A DNA stretch of 64,000 bases from an uncultured Pseudomonadales bacterium (GTDB lineage: Bacteria > Pseudomonadota > Gammaproteobacteria > Pseudomonadales > Pseudohongiellaceae): assembly GCA_947259995.1 (NCBI GenBank), contig CAMYOK010000006.1:1-64000 (forward strand). The letters run 5' to 3'. Positions 43,940 to 53,512 of this stretch are shown in pieces. The notes below the pieces were generated by a model. The model had not been told where the DNA came from. It made no database searches and saw nothing but the letters and a program-made list of their open reading frames with translations. The first letter of the stretch is position 1; each line of letters starts with the position of its first letter. The translations under genes and the position numbers were made by a program.

Positions 43940-44722
43940 ATGAGTTGGTGGGGTAAGGTCATAGGTGGCACATTCGGTTTTGTGATGGGTGGACCACTGG
44001 GGGCCGTGTTAGGGGCCGCGTTAGGCAATTATTTCGACAATGGTTTGGATGGTATAGGTGCCGAGCCCTTGGGCGGACCACGCTCGAACGAGCGCACTCA
44101 GACGGCATTCTTCACTGCGGTGTTCTCCTTAATGGGCTATATCGCCAAGGCGGACGGTAAAGTCAGCCGTGACGAGATATCGCTAGCCGAACAAGTGATG
44201 GGGCAGATGCAGCTGCAAACGGCGCAGCGCAAAATCGCTATTAAGCTATTCGACCAGGGCAAGAGTGATAACTTTCCCTATCAAGCCGTCCTAGCGCAGT
44301 TCAAGCGCGAGTGTGGACGCAGCCGCAACCTGATTCAGATGTTCCTCGAGATCCTCACTGCCACGGCCTTGGCCGACGGCCAGATGGAGCAGAGTGAACG
44401 ACGTATTCTGGAGTCGATGGCCATCAGCCTTGGTTGGCGCAAAGCAGATTTCGATCAATTGGTGATGCGCTTGAGCGCACAGTTCCGCTTCGAAGGAGAT
44501 GTTGCACCGGCCGATCGTCTTAAAGACGCCTATAAAGTGTTAGCCATCGAGAGTACGGCGGATGATGCCACGGTGAAGAAGGCCTATCGTAAACTCATGA
44601 GCCAACATCACCCAGACAAATTGGTGTCAAAGGGGCTGCCCGAAGAGATGATGGAGATGGCGAAGAAGAAGACTCAGGAGATAAAGACGGCTTATGACAC
44701 TATCATGGATTCTAGGAAATAA
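43940..44722 (+). CDS. djlA: Co-chaperone DjlA
   Basis: DjlA is a membrane-anchored J-domain partner of DnaK. The 260 residues start with a Gly-rich membrane segment (GTFGFVMGGPLGAVLGAALG, 10-29), followed by a TerB-like helical domain (about 50-180: FSLMGYIAKADGKVSRDE). A C-terminal J domain follows (about 192-260), with HHPDK holding the essential HPD triad. Length and order match E. coli DjlA. AAGGAAGG provides a good Shine-Dalgarno sequence. Confidence 0.93.
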   Translation: MSWWGKVIGGTFGFVMGGPLGAVLGAALGNYFDNGLDGIGAEPLGGPRSNERTQTAFFTAVFSLMGYIAKADGKVSRDEISLAEQVMGQMQLQTAQRKIAIKLFDQGKSDNFPYQAVLAQFKRECGRSRNLIQMFLEILTATALADGQMEQSERRILESMAISLGWRKADFDQLVMRLSAQFRFEGDVAPADRLKDAYKVLAIESTADDATVKKAYRKLMSQHHPDKLVSKGLPEEMMEMAKKKTQEIKTAYDTIMDSRK

Positions 44723-44817
44723 TCGCGGGCAGGCCCCCACAAATGAGGGTAAACACTCCCACATGGTGGCACAGATCAAGCCGGGTGCCACCATGTGGGA
44801 GCGGGCCTGCCCGCGAA
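44722..44817. repeat. Two REP arms in outward order with a nested inverted repeat
   Basis: A shortened minus-oriented arm (44722-44742) starts at the djlA stop codon, and a plus-oriented arm lies at 44794-44817. Between and overlapping them, ACATGGTGGCAC (44761-44772) and GTGCCACCATGT (44785-44796) form a perfect 12-base stem with a 12-base loop. Confidence 0.8.
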
Positions 44818-44897
44818 AATGAACCCCGGTTTCCCCTATCTTTATATCTCCTGATCCAACCTACTAATTATTCCTGCTCATCTTAAATTTTCCCCAT

Positions 44898-44924
44898 AAA
44901 AAAACCCGACCAAAGGGCCGGGTT
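44898..44924 (-). terminator. Intrinsic terminator of the rapA-peptidase transcript
   Basis: Read on the minus strand, AACCCGGCC and GGTCGGGTT pair around a CTTT loop and are followed by seven Ts. This is a textbook rho-independent terminator, about 210 bases beyond the minus-strand peptidase gene. On the plus strand the T-run is only three bases. Confidence 0.75.
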
Positions 44925-44954
44925 TGAAAATACTACTATCAAGGGAGAGATAAA

Positions 44955-44999
44955 ATGAAACAAAACCCACAATTTTGTCTGCAAATCACCTACAACTAA
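44955..44999 (+). CDS. Possible 14-residue leader-like peptide
   Basis: ATG at 44955 is preceded by AAGGGAGAGA, a very strong Shine-Dalgarno sequence at suitable distance, and opens a frame encoding MKQNPQFCLQITYN before TAA. No plus-strand gene follows, so it is not an obvious attenuator. It may be a small protein, part of an RNA, or chance. A TTGAAA just after the terminator stem could be a -35 box, though its spacing to a -10-like TAAAAT is poor. Confidence 0.25.
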   Translation: MKQNPQFCLQITYN

Positions 45000-45132
45000 T
45001 CAGACTGCGTGTTTTTCACTTAGTTCCTAAAAACCGCAAATTTTTTTCAAAAAAACTGAGCGTTTGCTTTATTTATTTTGCCTCTCATTTTTTTTATCTC
45101 TTGCAACTCTTTGTATTTCAAGAGTTTATAGC

Positions 45133-48100
45133 TTAGATATTATGCACGTCTAAGCCCAGGTTTTTGGCTTTTTCTGCCTGTGCCGTATTGCTGATAACCC
45201 CCACACTGGCATTTTCCGCCTGCAGATATTGCGCCGCAACGCGCTGTAGGTCGGCGATGTTGGTCTCCAATACTTGCTCACGGAAACGCTGACGATGCTC
45301 CAAGCTGCGCCCAAACAATTCATTATAAAAGGCTTGTTTAGCAGCCCCGGCGGGCGACGTGGATTTATCCATATTGCTGATCACACCTAACACGGCTTCT
45401 TCGACATGACGCGCTTCGTGCTTGCCGTTGATGACCCACTCGACTGCCTTGTCGTAGTCATTGAGCGTTTCTACCAAACGCGGGTCGCGATAGGAAAAGA
45501 AGCGGAACGAGGCTGAGTTAGCATCTTGATCGGCACCACCGCCATAGGCACCGCCTTGCTCACGAATGGTTCTGTGCAAGAAACCATTACGCAAGAAGCC
45601 ACCCAAGACTGTCAGTGGGGCGTGGTCAGGGTGCGTAGCGGGAACAGTCTGGAATGCCTTGGCGCAGAAGTTCACTTGGGTGTTGGTGGTCCATAGCTGT
45701 TGCACCTGCTCGCGGCGAGGCGGCAGGGCCAGGCCGGCGAAATCGGCGCTCGGGCTTTGGGCTTGTTGCCATTGTTGCGACAAGCTGGCTTGCAAGGCTT
45801 CTTGCGCTTCTTGCTCGCCGACTAATAACACTTGTTTCGGGGCGCTCTTCACCAATGCATGGATCGCTTTGAATTTGTCGAGCAGGGCTTGTGCGGCAGC
45901 ATCCTGCTTCAGGCTCTTAGTGATCTGCCTGAGTGTGCTAATGCCGGCAAGGCCGGTGAATTGATGGCTAAGCTGCGCGGTAGGGCTCATGCCGCTGCTT
46001 GCCAATGCCATTGCTAAGCCGTGGCCTTGGCCGGTGATGCTGCTCTCACGGCGTGCGCTAATCTGTTCCATGATCTCGCGCAGGCGCTGTACTTCATCGA
46101 AACGCACATTGTGCAAGGTCTCGTAGAGTAATTCGTCCAGTGCCGCGTGTTGGGCGAGCAGGGCCTTGCTCGACAAGACGATAATCGCCTTGCTCTTCTG
46201 TTCGGTGTCGATGGTGCTGCGCACATTGGCGTAATAGTTCACGCCACCGGAGATGCTCGACTGCCAAGTTTGCACTTGCCCGTAACTGCGCTCGCCCACA
46301 CCAAATTCGGGGAGGCAAGTCGTGTAGTAGGGCAGCACCGCTAGGAGCTCGTCATCTAACTGGGGCAGTTCGATAACGATCTGCTGGTAGGCAATGCCGT
46401 TAGTGCCTTGGGCGAAGAAACTCACGGGCATTTTCGTGCCAGCGATGTCGATGGCGCTGTTCGAATGATTGACCACCGGCAAGTCAGCAGGAACATCTTC
46501 AAGACCTACTTTCGGCAGCAAGGATGGATCGTCTTGCGCCTCTTGGCGTTCGCTTAGCTGTTGGCTGCGCGCGATGATTTGCTGTCTTTGCTCTTCACTC
46601 AGGTTTTCTTTGATCGCCTGTAGTCTGTCCATTTCGGCTTGGATCTGGCGGGCAGCCAATCCGGCATCGGGTTGTAGGGTGAGCACCAAATTATGTTGGT
46701 TGTCGAGTAGCAGTTTTTGTATCAACTCACCAATAAAATTTGGCGCTTTGACTTGCTCTCGCAGGCGCGCTAGGGCCGGGTCGATATCCAGAACGTTGAT
46801 AGGGTCGCCACCGTGCACCGCACAGGAAAGACTGGCAACGATTAGTTGCAGGCCGTAGGGGTGACTGTCGCCGGTGATTTCCCGTTGATGCAATTCGAGT
46901 TGATGCAAAGCCGCTTGCACTTGGTCCTCTGGCACGCCGTCTTTGGCGAGCGTGGTGAGGGTTTCTCGAATGAGGGCTTCGACTTGCGGCGTCGCGTCAG
47001 TGGCGCAGCCCTCCAAGCCACACATGAAACTCATCTCGCGGTTGCCATCTTCAAGCCCACACATCGGTGAGGGGGATGAGCCAAGGCCACACGTCTCTAA
47101 GACATTCATGAGAGGACTGGCGCTATTATCTAGCAAGACGCTGGACAGTAGCTGCGCTTGAAACATTTCGTCCAAGTTGCTGCTTCTGCCCAATAACCAG
47201 GCCATGACCACATGGGTTTTTTCTTGTGGCGAGTCATCACTGTCAGCTTCTTGTTCTAGTGGGTAAGCCTCTTGTACGCGCAGTGGGGCAAAAAAGCGTT
47301 TCTCATCGCCGGCATGCAAGTTGATTTCCTGCTTCTGAAAACGCGATAGGGCGAGTTCATCGAAGCGTTGTTGGTGTTCGAACGCAGGGATGTCTCCATA
47401 GGTCATGAAGATGGCATTGCTGGGGTGATAATGGCTTTTATAGAACGCTTTTAAGTCTGCGTAGCTTAGGTCTGGAATATGTTCTGGCTCGCCGCCACTG
47501 TTGTAATGGTAGGTCGTGCTCGGGTACAGATACTTGCTCAGCGTTTGCCACAAAATTGCATTTGTAGAGCTCATGGCGCCTTTCATCTCGTTGAACACCA
47601 CGCCCTTGTATTGCAGTTCGCTATCGGGGTTAGTGGGTTCGGCAAACTCTAGGCGGTGGCCTTCTTGGGAAAAATCGAGTTCGTGTAAACGTGAAAAGAA
47701 CACGGCATCTAAATACACATCGAGAAGATTATTAAAGTCTTTGCGGTTTTTGCTCGCAAAAGGGTAGGCGGTCCAGTCACTGCTAGTAAACGCATTCATG
47801 AAGGTGTTTAAAGAGCGGCGAATCATCATGAAGAACGGGTCGCGCACTGGGTAGCGTTCGCTGCCGCATAAAACGGTGTGTTCAAGAATATGCGCCACGC
47901 CGGTAGAGTCCATTGGTAAGGTACGCAGCGCCACTATGAAGACATTTTCCACATCTTTGCTGGCTAGATGAAAATACTGGGCACCTGTTACTTTGTGCCG
48001 ATACTCTTCCATCACCACATTGAGAGTGGGGATGCGCTGGCTGCGCAGCCATTGGAAAGCAGGGTGAACCTGTGTTGGTGCGGGCGCCTGATTGGCCGCA

Positions 48101-48135
48101 GTGGGGTTCGGCGTGCTTGCGGTAGTGCTTGGCAT
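45133..48135 (-). CDS. M16C-family metallopeptidase (PreP-like)
   Basis: This 1,000-residue zinc peptidase has the inverted HxxEH motif HILEH (82-86) and the downstream FMNAFTSSDWTAYPFASKN segment typical of the presequence-protease group. Four repeated domains make up the chamber, and GGAYGGGADQDANS in the last quarter is the conserved R/Y loop region. Such enzymes degrade medium-length peptides. The ATG at 48135, with GGAG ten bases upstream, gives a start matching the family; a longer frame would run into rapA. It lies 32 bases after rapA and is probably co-transcribed with it. Confidence 0.9.
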   Translation of the reverse strand: MPSTTASTPNPTAANQAPAPTQVHPAFQWLRSQRIPTLNVVMEEYRHKVTGAQYFHLASKDVENVFIVALRTLPMDSTGVAHILEHTVLCGSERYPVRDPFFMMIRRSLNTFMNAFTSSDWTAYPFASKNRKDFNNLLDVYLDAVFFSRLHELDFSQEGHRLEFAEPTNPDSELQYKGVVFNEMKGAMSSTNAILWQTLSKYLYPSTTYHYNSGGEPEHIPDLSYADLKAFYKSHYHPSNAIFMTYGDIPAFEHQQRFDELALSRFQKQEINLHAGDEKRFFAPLRVQEAYPLEQEADSDDSPQEKTHVVMAWLLGRSSNLDEMFQAQLLSSVLLDNSASPLMNVLETCGLGSSPSPMCGLEDGNREMSFMCGLEGCATDATPQVEALIRETLTTLAKDGVPEDQVQAALHQLELHQREITGDSHPYGLQLIVASLSCAVHGGDPINVLDIDPALARLREQVKAPNFIGELIQKLLLDNQHNLVLTLQPDAGLAARQIQAEMDRLQAIKENLSEEQRQQIIARSQQLSERQEAQDDPSLLPKVGLEDVPADLPVVNHSNSAIDIAGTKMPVSFFAQGTNGIAYQQIVIELPQLDDELLAVLPYYTTCLPEFGVGERSYGQVQTWQSSISGGVNYYANVRSTIDTEQKSKAIIVLSSKALLAQHAALDELLYETLHNVRFDEVQRLREIMEQISARRESSITGQGHGLAMALASSGMSPTAQLSHQFTGLAGISTLRQITKSLKQDAAAQALLDKFKAIHALVKSAPKQVLLVGEQEAQEALQASLSQQWQQAQSPSADFAGLALPPRREQVQQLWTTNTQVNFCAKAFQTVPATHPDHAPLTVLGGFLRNGFLHRTIREQGGAYGGGADQDANSASFRFFSYRDPRLVETLNDYDKAVEWVINGKHEARHVEEAVLGVISNMDKSTSPAGAAKQAFYNELFGRSLEHRQRFREQVLETNIADLQRVAAQYLQAENASVGVISNTAQAEKAKNLGLDVHNI

Positions 48136-48167
48136 AATGCGGTGACTCCTAAGTCGTGGGCGAACCG

Positions 48168-51100
48168 TTATCCTGCTTTGAAGACAACGTGAACGGCGAG
48201 CAATTCGATGCTGGCCTGCTTCATGCACTGATGCAATTGCAGGGTTTGGTCTTTCAAGAATTCGATCTCAGCGCTTCTTACATTGGGATTCACTTTCTGC
48301 AATGCAACAAGGCGCTTGATCTCGCTTGTTTGGGTCTTGAGCATATTGGCAATGGCGTCGTTGATGGCGTCGTTCATCTGCGCTTGCGCGATGGCCTCGC
48401 CATTACGCAAGAGCTCGACGATAGGGGCTTGGTGTTGGTTAACCAAACCTGCAGCCTCGTGCTTGTCGATATAGCGCAGTCGATGACGCACAGGGTCAAG
48501 CGACACTTCTTTGGCATGCTTGCCATCGATCTCTGGCACTAATGTGTAACAGAAACTCGTGGCTGGAAGATAGCGCGATATCTGCAAGTGTTTCGGGGCA
48601 GGGGCGAGAATGCGATAGATGGCCTCGATCACTAGTGCTTGCTCGGTAATGCCTGCGCTGCGGCCATCCAATGCCGGCAATAAGCTCACCGCTGCACCGC
48701 CCTGTGGTGAATCCAAGACTAGATCGATCGCGCCGCGCACCATCGGGTGCTGCCAGGTGAGGAACTGCAGGTCTTCGCGGTGCAAACTTAATTGCCGAGC
48801 AAAGGTAGCGCCCAAACCATCATCTGGCAGGCCGGGGAAGTTTGAGACGATCATCTCCTCGGTTGGGTGAATATTGTAACTCTCATCGGCGTTGTGCTCG
48901 AAATGGATGCCGAAGGTGTCGAAGACTTCTTTCATATAATCTTCGGGCGTGCAGACGGCCTCGAACTGTTGGATCTGTGTCAGCAATTCATCGGCGCGTT
49001 CTTTGTTGAAGGAGTTGATCTCGAGCAGACGGTCGCGGCCCTGTTCGAGCTCCCCATTGAGCGTGCGGTTCAGCGCCTGCGCTTCGTTCAAGAAGCTGTC
49101 TAATTCTGGCGAGCCAAGTGTTGGTGCCAATAGCTTGGCATGTAGAGTCTCTTCGTATTCTCGATAGACTCGGTAAGCAGCAGGTGCCACAAATTTAAAG
49201 GCATTCAAGGCTTGTTGATACCAGAGGAACAAGACCTCCTGCGCGCTGTTTTTGAAAATCGGCAGATGAATCTGAATCGTGTGCTTCTGCCCGATACGGT
49301 CCAAGCGGCCGATGCGCTGCTCTAAAAGGTCTGGGTTCAATGGCAAGTCGAATAGGACTAAGTGACGGCAGAACTGAAAGTTGCGGCCTTCACTGCCGAT
49401 CTCCGAGCACACAAGAATCTGCGCGCTGCTCTCGGTGCCGGCGAAATACGCAGCGGCACGGTCGCGATCGAGCAGGTCCATATTGCGGTGGAACACGCTA
49501 CTGCGAATCCCCGCATTCACGCGTAAGTATTTCTCTAAACTCACTGCCGTGACGTCTTGTGCACAGATCAGCAGGACTTTTTCGTCGCGATTGTTTTGCA
49601 GGAAATCGACCAGCCATTTAACGCGTGGGTCAACCGAGGTCCACGGCAAGCTCTCTTCGAACTCCTCTTCATTGAGCAGGGCCCCGGCGGTGATATAGGC
49701 CATTTCCGGTTTCAGGTGTGTCTCTAAAGCTGTCGGGCGCTCCTTGCGAAGTTCTGCGTAAGCCTCTGGCAGTTCTAGTGGATAACTGTGCACCTCGCGG
49801 CTTGGGAAACCGGTGAGCGACTTGCGCGTGTTGCGAAATAGAATGCGACCTGTGCCGTGTTGGTCGAGTAGTAGGCGAATGAGGCGTTCACGCGCTTCAT
49901 TTTGATCACTGCCAGAGGCGGTACTATCTGGGGCCAAGGGGTCGAGTATCTTGCCAATGAACTTAGGGTCATGACGCTCGCTTAACACTTGCTCTAACTG
50001 GGCGATCTGTTGCCCAGACAAAGACGCCTTGCTCACAAGGGCGTTAATCGTGCTAGCAAGATCGTGATAGTGCTGATGTTCTTCTTGGTAGTCGGCGTAA
50101 TCGGTAAAGCGATGTGGGTCTAGTAGCTGTAATAGGGCAAAGTGATTCTCCTGGCCCATCTGCTCTGGGGTCGCCGTAAGCAATAATATGCCTTTGCTAG
50201 ACTCAGCGATGCTCTTGACCATGGAGTAGTCGCTATGACCACGCCGGCGTGGGTCGGCGCTCGGTGCGCTGACGACCGCATCATCACGCAAATGGTGGGC
50301 TTCATCGACGATACACAGGTCCCATTCACCGGCGAGGGCAAACTCGTACCATTTGGCCTGTTTGTGAAAGAGGTCGACGCTAGTCAAAACTAGCTGGTCT
50401 TCCATAAACGGATTACGCGGACCGCCCTCTGTTCCGTCCATGGCCTCTAGAATCTCGCTGCAACGCTCTTCGTCATACAGGCTAAATTGCAGGCTAAAGC
50501 GGCGTAGCATCTCGACGAGCCACTGGTTTAACAAGGCATCGGGCACGATAATCAAGACACGGCTAGCTAGGCCGGTCACAAGCTGTTGTTGCAAGACGAG
50601 CCCAGCTTCGATGGTCTTGCCTAGGCCCACTTCGTCGGCGAGCATGACCCGTGGCGCGTGCCGGGCAGCGACTTCAGAGGCGATATACAACTGGTGCGGA
50701 ATCAGATCGGTGCGGCCACTGCACAGGCCCAGCACTGAGGATTTTTCAATCTCGCCTAGGCTCTCTAGAGTGTGCTGACGCAGGTAAAACCACTGGGCGG
50801 CATCGGTCTGGCCAGAGAAGAGGCGCTCGATAGGCTTGTTCAGCGCCAAGGTGTCGCTCAACAAAGACTCGGGTAGCTTGATGGTCTCGCTCACATCGTC
50901 GGCAAGGTGGGCGTGGTAGATGAGCGTATTGTCCAGCTCTAGCACCTCAATAACGACTAATTCGTCCCCATGGATGGTCGTGATGGTATCGCCGGCGGCA
51001 AAGGCAATGCGGTTTAGAGGCGCATTGCTGCGGGCATAGCGGCGCAATTGGTCACAGGATCTAAAGACGAGTGTGACGGTTCGGTGGTCGTGATCTTCAA

Positions 51101-51176
51101 CGATTCCGAGTCCTAGTTCCGGCTCGGTTTCGCTGAGCCAACGTTGTCCATGAGCAAATGTGTTGGGGTTTTGCAT
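48168..51176 (-). CDS. rapA: RNA polymerase-associated helicase RapA
   Basis: RapA is a Swi2/Snf2 ATPase that binds RNA polymerase and aids its recycling. The 1,002 residues begin with a Tudor-like region (GQRWLSETEPELGLGIVEDH), followed by a helicase core with ADEVGLGKTIEAGLVL (Walker A), VDEAHHLRDD (DEAH box) and SEIGSEGRNFQFC and QRIGRLDRIGQ in the second RecA-like domain, then the RapA-specific C-terminal part. Length and domain order match E. coli RapA (968). It is the first gene of a minus-strand pair with the M16C peptidase. Confidence 0.95.
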   Translation of the reverse strand: MQNPNTFAHGQRWLSETEPELGLGIVEDHDHRTVTLVFRSCDQLRRYARSNAPLNRIAFAAGDTITTIHGDELVVIEVLELDNTLIYHAHLADDVSETIKLPESLLSDTLALNKPIERLFSGQTDAAQWFYLRQHTLESLGEIEKSSVLGLCSGRTDLIPHQLYIASEVAARHAPRVMLADEVGLGKTIEAGLVLQQQLVTGLASRVLIIVPDALLNQWLVEMLRRFSLQFSLYDEERCSEILEAMDGTEGGPRNPFMEDQLVLTSVDLFHKQAKWYEFALAGEWDLCIVDEAHHLRDDAVVSAPSADPRRRGHSDYSMVKSIAESSKGILLLTATPEQMGQENHFALLQLLDPHRFTDYADYQEEHQHYHDLASTINALVSKASLSGQQIAQLEQVLSERHDPKFIGKILDPLAPDSTASGSDQNEARERLIRLLLDQHGTGRILFRNTRKSLTGFPSREVHSYPLELPEAYAELRKERPTALETHLKPEMAYITAGALLNEEEFEESLPWTSVDPRVKWLVDFLQNNRDEKVLLICAQDVTAVSLEKYLRVNAGIRSSVFHRNMDLLDRDRAAAYFAGTESSAQILVCSEIGSEGRNFQFCRHLVLFDLPLNPDLLEQRIGRLDRIGQKHTIQIHLPIFKNSAQEVLFLWYQQALNAFKFVAPAAYRVYREYEETLHAKLLAPTLGSPELDSFLNEAQALNRTLNGELEQGRDRLLEINSFNKERADELLTQIQQFEAVCTPEDYMKEVFDTFGIHFEHNADESYNIHPTEEMIVSNFPGLPDDGLGATFARQLSLHREDLQFLTWQHPMVRGAIDLVLDSPQGGAAVSLLPALDGRSAGITEQALVIEAIYRILAPAPKHLQISRYLPATSFCYTLVPEIDGKHAKEVSLDPVRHRLRYIDKHEAAGLVNQHQAPIVELLRNGEAIAQAQMNDAINDAIANMLKTQTSEIKRLVALQKVNPNVRSAEIEFLKDQTLQLHQCMKQASIELLAVHVVFKAG

Positions 51177-51199
51177 ATAACGGGAGCTTATCCTCAGGG

Positions 51200-52147
51200 T
51201 TAATCTTTCGGTGTTTCAATCTCTGTTGCTTCGGCGTCACTGATAACTCGGTCGCTGGGGCGTTCAAGGCTCAAAGAGCCAAAACGACCGGCGCGATAAT
51301 CGTTAATCAGGAATTCGGCGATGCGGTTCCAGTCGATATTCTTGTCTTTGCGCACGCAGCCTCTGGCGATGGCTAGGTCATGTAAAAAAGTCTCAGCGTC
51401 GGCGGGTAACTGTTCTAATTTATAACGCTCTTTGAGCCGGTCTGGGAACTTATCGATAAACACTTGGGCGGCAAACACGGCCACATCAAGAAATTCCATC
51501 GCGGTATTACGAATAGCCCCTGACATCGCTAAACGGTAGGCGGCAGCTTGGTCTTCGAGCTTCGGCCACAACACCCCTGGCGTGTCGACAAGATACCAGT
51601 TGTCGTTAAGCCGCACGCGTTGCTGCCCTTTAGTGATTGCAGGTTCGTTGCCAGTGCGGGCGATTTTTTTGCGCAATAGAGTATTCATGATAGTCGACTT
51701 GCCGACATTGGGAATGCCCACAATGAGAATCTGTTGCTTCTTGTGCTCTTTCTTCCAGGCACGCAGGGCCGCAAGCTCTGGAGTGGCGGCCTCCTCCTGC
51801 GGGGCTGGTGGATGCTCGCGCTTGACCTTTTTCACCAGTTTTTGGCACAAGAACAAGACATCGGCGGTTTCTAGGCGCTTTTCTTTGCCGCTGGTCACTG
51901 CCAAAGACAGGGGCTGTGCGTTGAAGTAGTCCAGCCATTCGCGAGTGATATGGGGGTTGGCGAGATCGGCTTTGTTGAGCACGTGCAGGCAGGGCTTACC
52001 TTGTCGCATCTTTTGCAGCATAGGGTTGGAGCTAGCCCGGGGCATGCGCGCATCTAATACTTCAATGACCACATCGATGTTATTGATGAGGGCGGCCATT
52101 TCCTTGTTGGCCTTGTGCATGTGGCCGGGGTACCAAGAGATTGCCAT
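51200..52147 (-). CDS. rbgA: Ribosome biogenesis GTPase YlqF/RbgA-like
   Basis: This is a circularly permuted GTPase of 315 residues. G4 (LNKADLA) comes first, then G1 GIPNVGKST, a G2 region and G3 DTPG, in the order that defines this family. It begins MAISWYPGHMHKANKEM, the characteristic RbgA N-terminus, which fixes the start at 52147. The C-terminal helical domain should bind the large ribosomal subunit during its late assembly. It is followed on the same strand by rapA after a 23-base gap. Confidence 0.92.
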   Translation of the reverse strand: MAISWYPGHMHKANKEMAALINNIDVVIEVLDARMPRASSNPMLQKMRQGKPCLHVLNKADLANPHITREWLDYFNAQPLSLAVTSGKEKRLETADVLFLCQKLVKKVKREHPPAPQEEAATPELAALRAWKKEHKKQQILIVGIPNVGKSTIMNTLLRKKIARTGNEPAITKGQQRVRLNDNWYLVDTPGVLWPKLEDQAAAYRLAMSGAIRNTAMEFLDVAVFAAQVFIDKFPDRLKERYKLEQLPADAETFLHDLAIARGCVRKDKNIDWNRIAEFLINDYRAGRFGSLSLERPSDRVISDAEATEIETPKD

Positions 52148-52287
52148 TGTGGTTCGTGTCTCACATAAAAAGAGCGCGAATTCTATCTCGAATAGGGGAT
52201 TATTACACCTTCTGCGGGCTTGCATTGCCCATGTGTTGGCCTAATATTAGGGTTAAGATCATCCACTGCAGATTGGCGAGCCGCACT

Positions 52288-52596
52288 ATGAGTATGCAAA
52301 AGAGTATCGAAACCCGTCTTAACGAGTCATTACCACTGACCCGCTTGTTGGTCGAGAATGAAAGCCACAAGCATGGGGGCTCGGGCACTGAGACTCATTA
52401 CAAGGTCACGGCGGTATCGCAAGCGTTTGCTGGAGTAGGGCCTGTGAAACGTCATCAACAAGTCTATGCCTTGCTCAGCGAAGCCTTGGCCAATGGCGTG
52501 CATGCACTGGCGTTGCATACCTACACGCCTGAGGAATGGGAGAAAAAACACGCGCAGGCCCCGCAGTCACCGGACTGTATGGGCGGCAGCCATTAA
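52288..52596 (+). CDS. bolA: BolA-family protein
   Basis: The 102 residues form the BolA fold, with an N-terminal helix (SIETRLNESLPLTRLLVENE), the ESHKHGGSGTETHYKV strand region carrying the conserved histidines, and VGPVKRHQQVYALLSEALAN. BolA proteins work with monothiol glutaredoxins in Fe-S cluster handling and also affect cell shape and stress responses. ATG 52288 is used; ATG 52294 is an alternative. It is divergent from rbgA. Confidence 0.92.
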   Translation: MSMQKSIETRLNESLPLTRLLVENESHKHGGSGTETHYKVTAVSQAFAGVGPVKRHQQVYALLSEALANGVHALALHTYTPEEWEKKHAQAPQSPDCMGGSH

Positions 52597-52669
52597 CACG
52601 TAACTATTGCTTTTTAAAGCACTTTCTTGTAAAGTGCCGCTGTTTTCATCAACGGAACCAAACTATTTG

Positions 52670-53500
52670 ATGTTCAGATTATTTGCTTATCCAAGAACTT
52701 CGACTCTCGTACGCGTTTGCCTAATCGTGGCATTTGCGTCCTTGCCTGTTGCCTTGATTATCAAATCACGCCAAGAAGTGCCTGAAATCGTTGAAGCGCC
52801 TACTGAAGCAGTAGAGGAGTCCAGCGTCAGCACTCTGCCTGATTTCGACGCCATCACCAATATCGATATGAAGAAAGAAGCTTTCTTCACCTATTTTCAT
52901 CATTTCATCGAAGCCGAGAACGAACGCATCTTGGCAATGCGCGAAAAATTGCTTAGCTATAGTGCCGTTCTCGAGCATGGCGGTGACCTTAGTGCCATCG
53001 AGCAAGAGACCCTTGCGTCCATTAGTTCGCAGTACCGCATGCAAGACAGCGAGTTAGCGACTTCTGACCTATTAGGCGAACTATTGGTCCGCGTCGATAT
53101 CATTCCAGCGTCTCTTGCCTTAGCGCAAGCGGCGACCGAATCAGCGTGGGGGACCTCCCGGTTTGCCCGCGAAGGCAATAATATCTTTGGGCAGTGGTGT
53201 TTCGATGAAGGCTGTGGGCTTGTGCCTGGCCGCCGCGCCGATGATAAGAGCCATGAAGTCAAAGCGTTTGCCTCGGTAGATGCCTCGATTCGTGCCTATT
53301 ACCGCAACCTCAATACCAACCCGAGTTACGAATACCTACGCGAGCTGCGTGCGCAGATGCGCATGAAGGGCAAGCCTTTGGACTCGCGAACTCTTGCACA
53401 GGGTTTGTTGCGCTATTCTGAGCGTGGGCATGTCTACATCGCTGAGTTACACGATATTATCCGCATCAACGACTTGCTCTCCCTCGACCAGAATAGCTAA
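52670..53500 (+). CDS. Membrane-anchored glucosaminidase (Bax-like)
   Basis: The 276-residue protein has one N-terminal membrane helix (about 13-32) and a C-terminal glucosaminidase domain of the Bax/FlgJ type: LALAQAATESAWGTSRFAREGNNIFGQW split over about 165-192, with the likely catalytic Glu in ATESAWG, then FASVDASIRAYYRNLNTN. It should act on peptidoglycan in the periplasm. The ATG at 52670 gives a proper signal anchor; a TTG 21 codons earlier is less likely. It is convergent with the deacetylase gene. Confidence 0.87.
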   Translation: MFRLFAYPRTSTLVRVCLIVAFASLPVALIIKSRQEVPEIVEAPTEAVEESSVSTLPDFDAITNIDMKKEAFFTYFHHFIEAENERILAMREKLLSYSAVLEHGGDLSAIEQETLASISSQYRMQDSELATSDLLGELLVRVDIIPASLALAQAATESAWGTSRFAREGNNIFGQWCFDEGCGLVPGRRADDKSHEVKAFASVDASIRAYYRNLNTNPSYEYLRELRAQMRMKGKPLDSRTLAQGLLRYSERGHVYIAELHDIIRINDLLSLDQNS

Positions 53501-53512
53501 GGCTCTTCTTGC

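Larger units (their letters stand above)
44723..45132. other. Intergenic region between convergent djlA and peptidase gene
   Basis: This 410-base gap holds the REP arms, an intrinsic terminator for the minus strand, a possible 14-codon ORF and a short hairpin (AACTCTT...AAGAGTT, 45105-45126) just past the peptidase stop. The part from 45000 to 45130 is very AT-rich. No tRNA or known RNA fold was seen. Confidence 0.5.

Noticed and set aside
48136..48228. Longer N-terminus for the M16C peptidase overlapping rapA
   Set aside because: The added 31 residues are Arg-rich and derive from the antiparallel reading of rapA-end DNA; ATG 48135 has a GGAG site and matches where such proteins begin.
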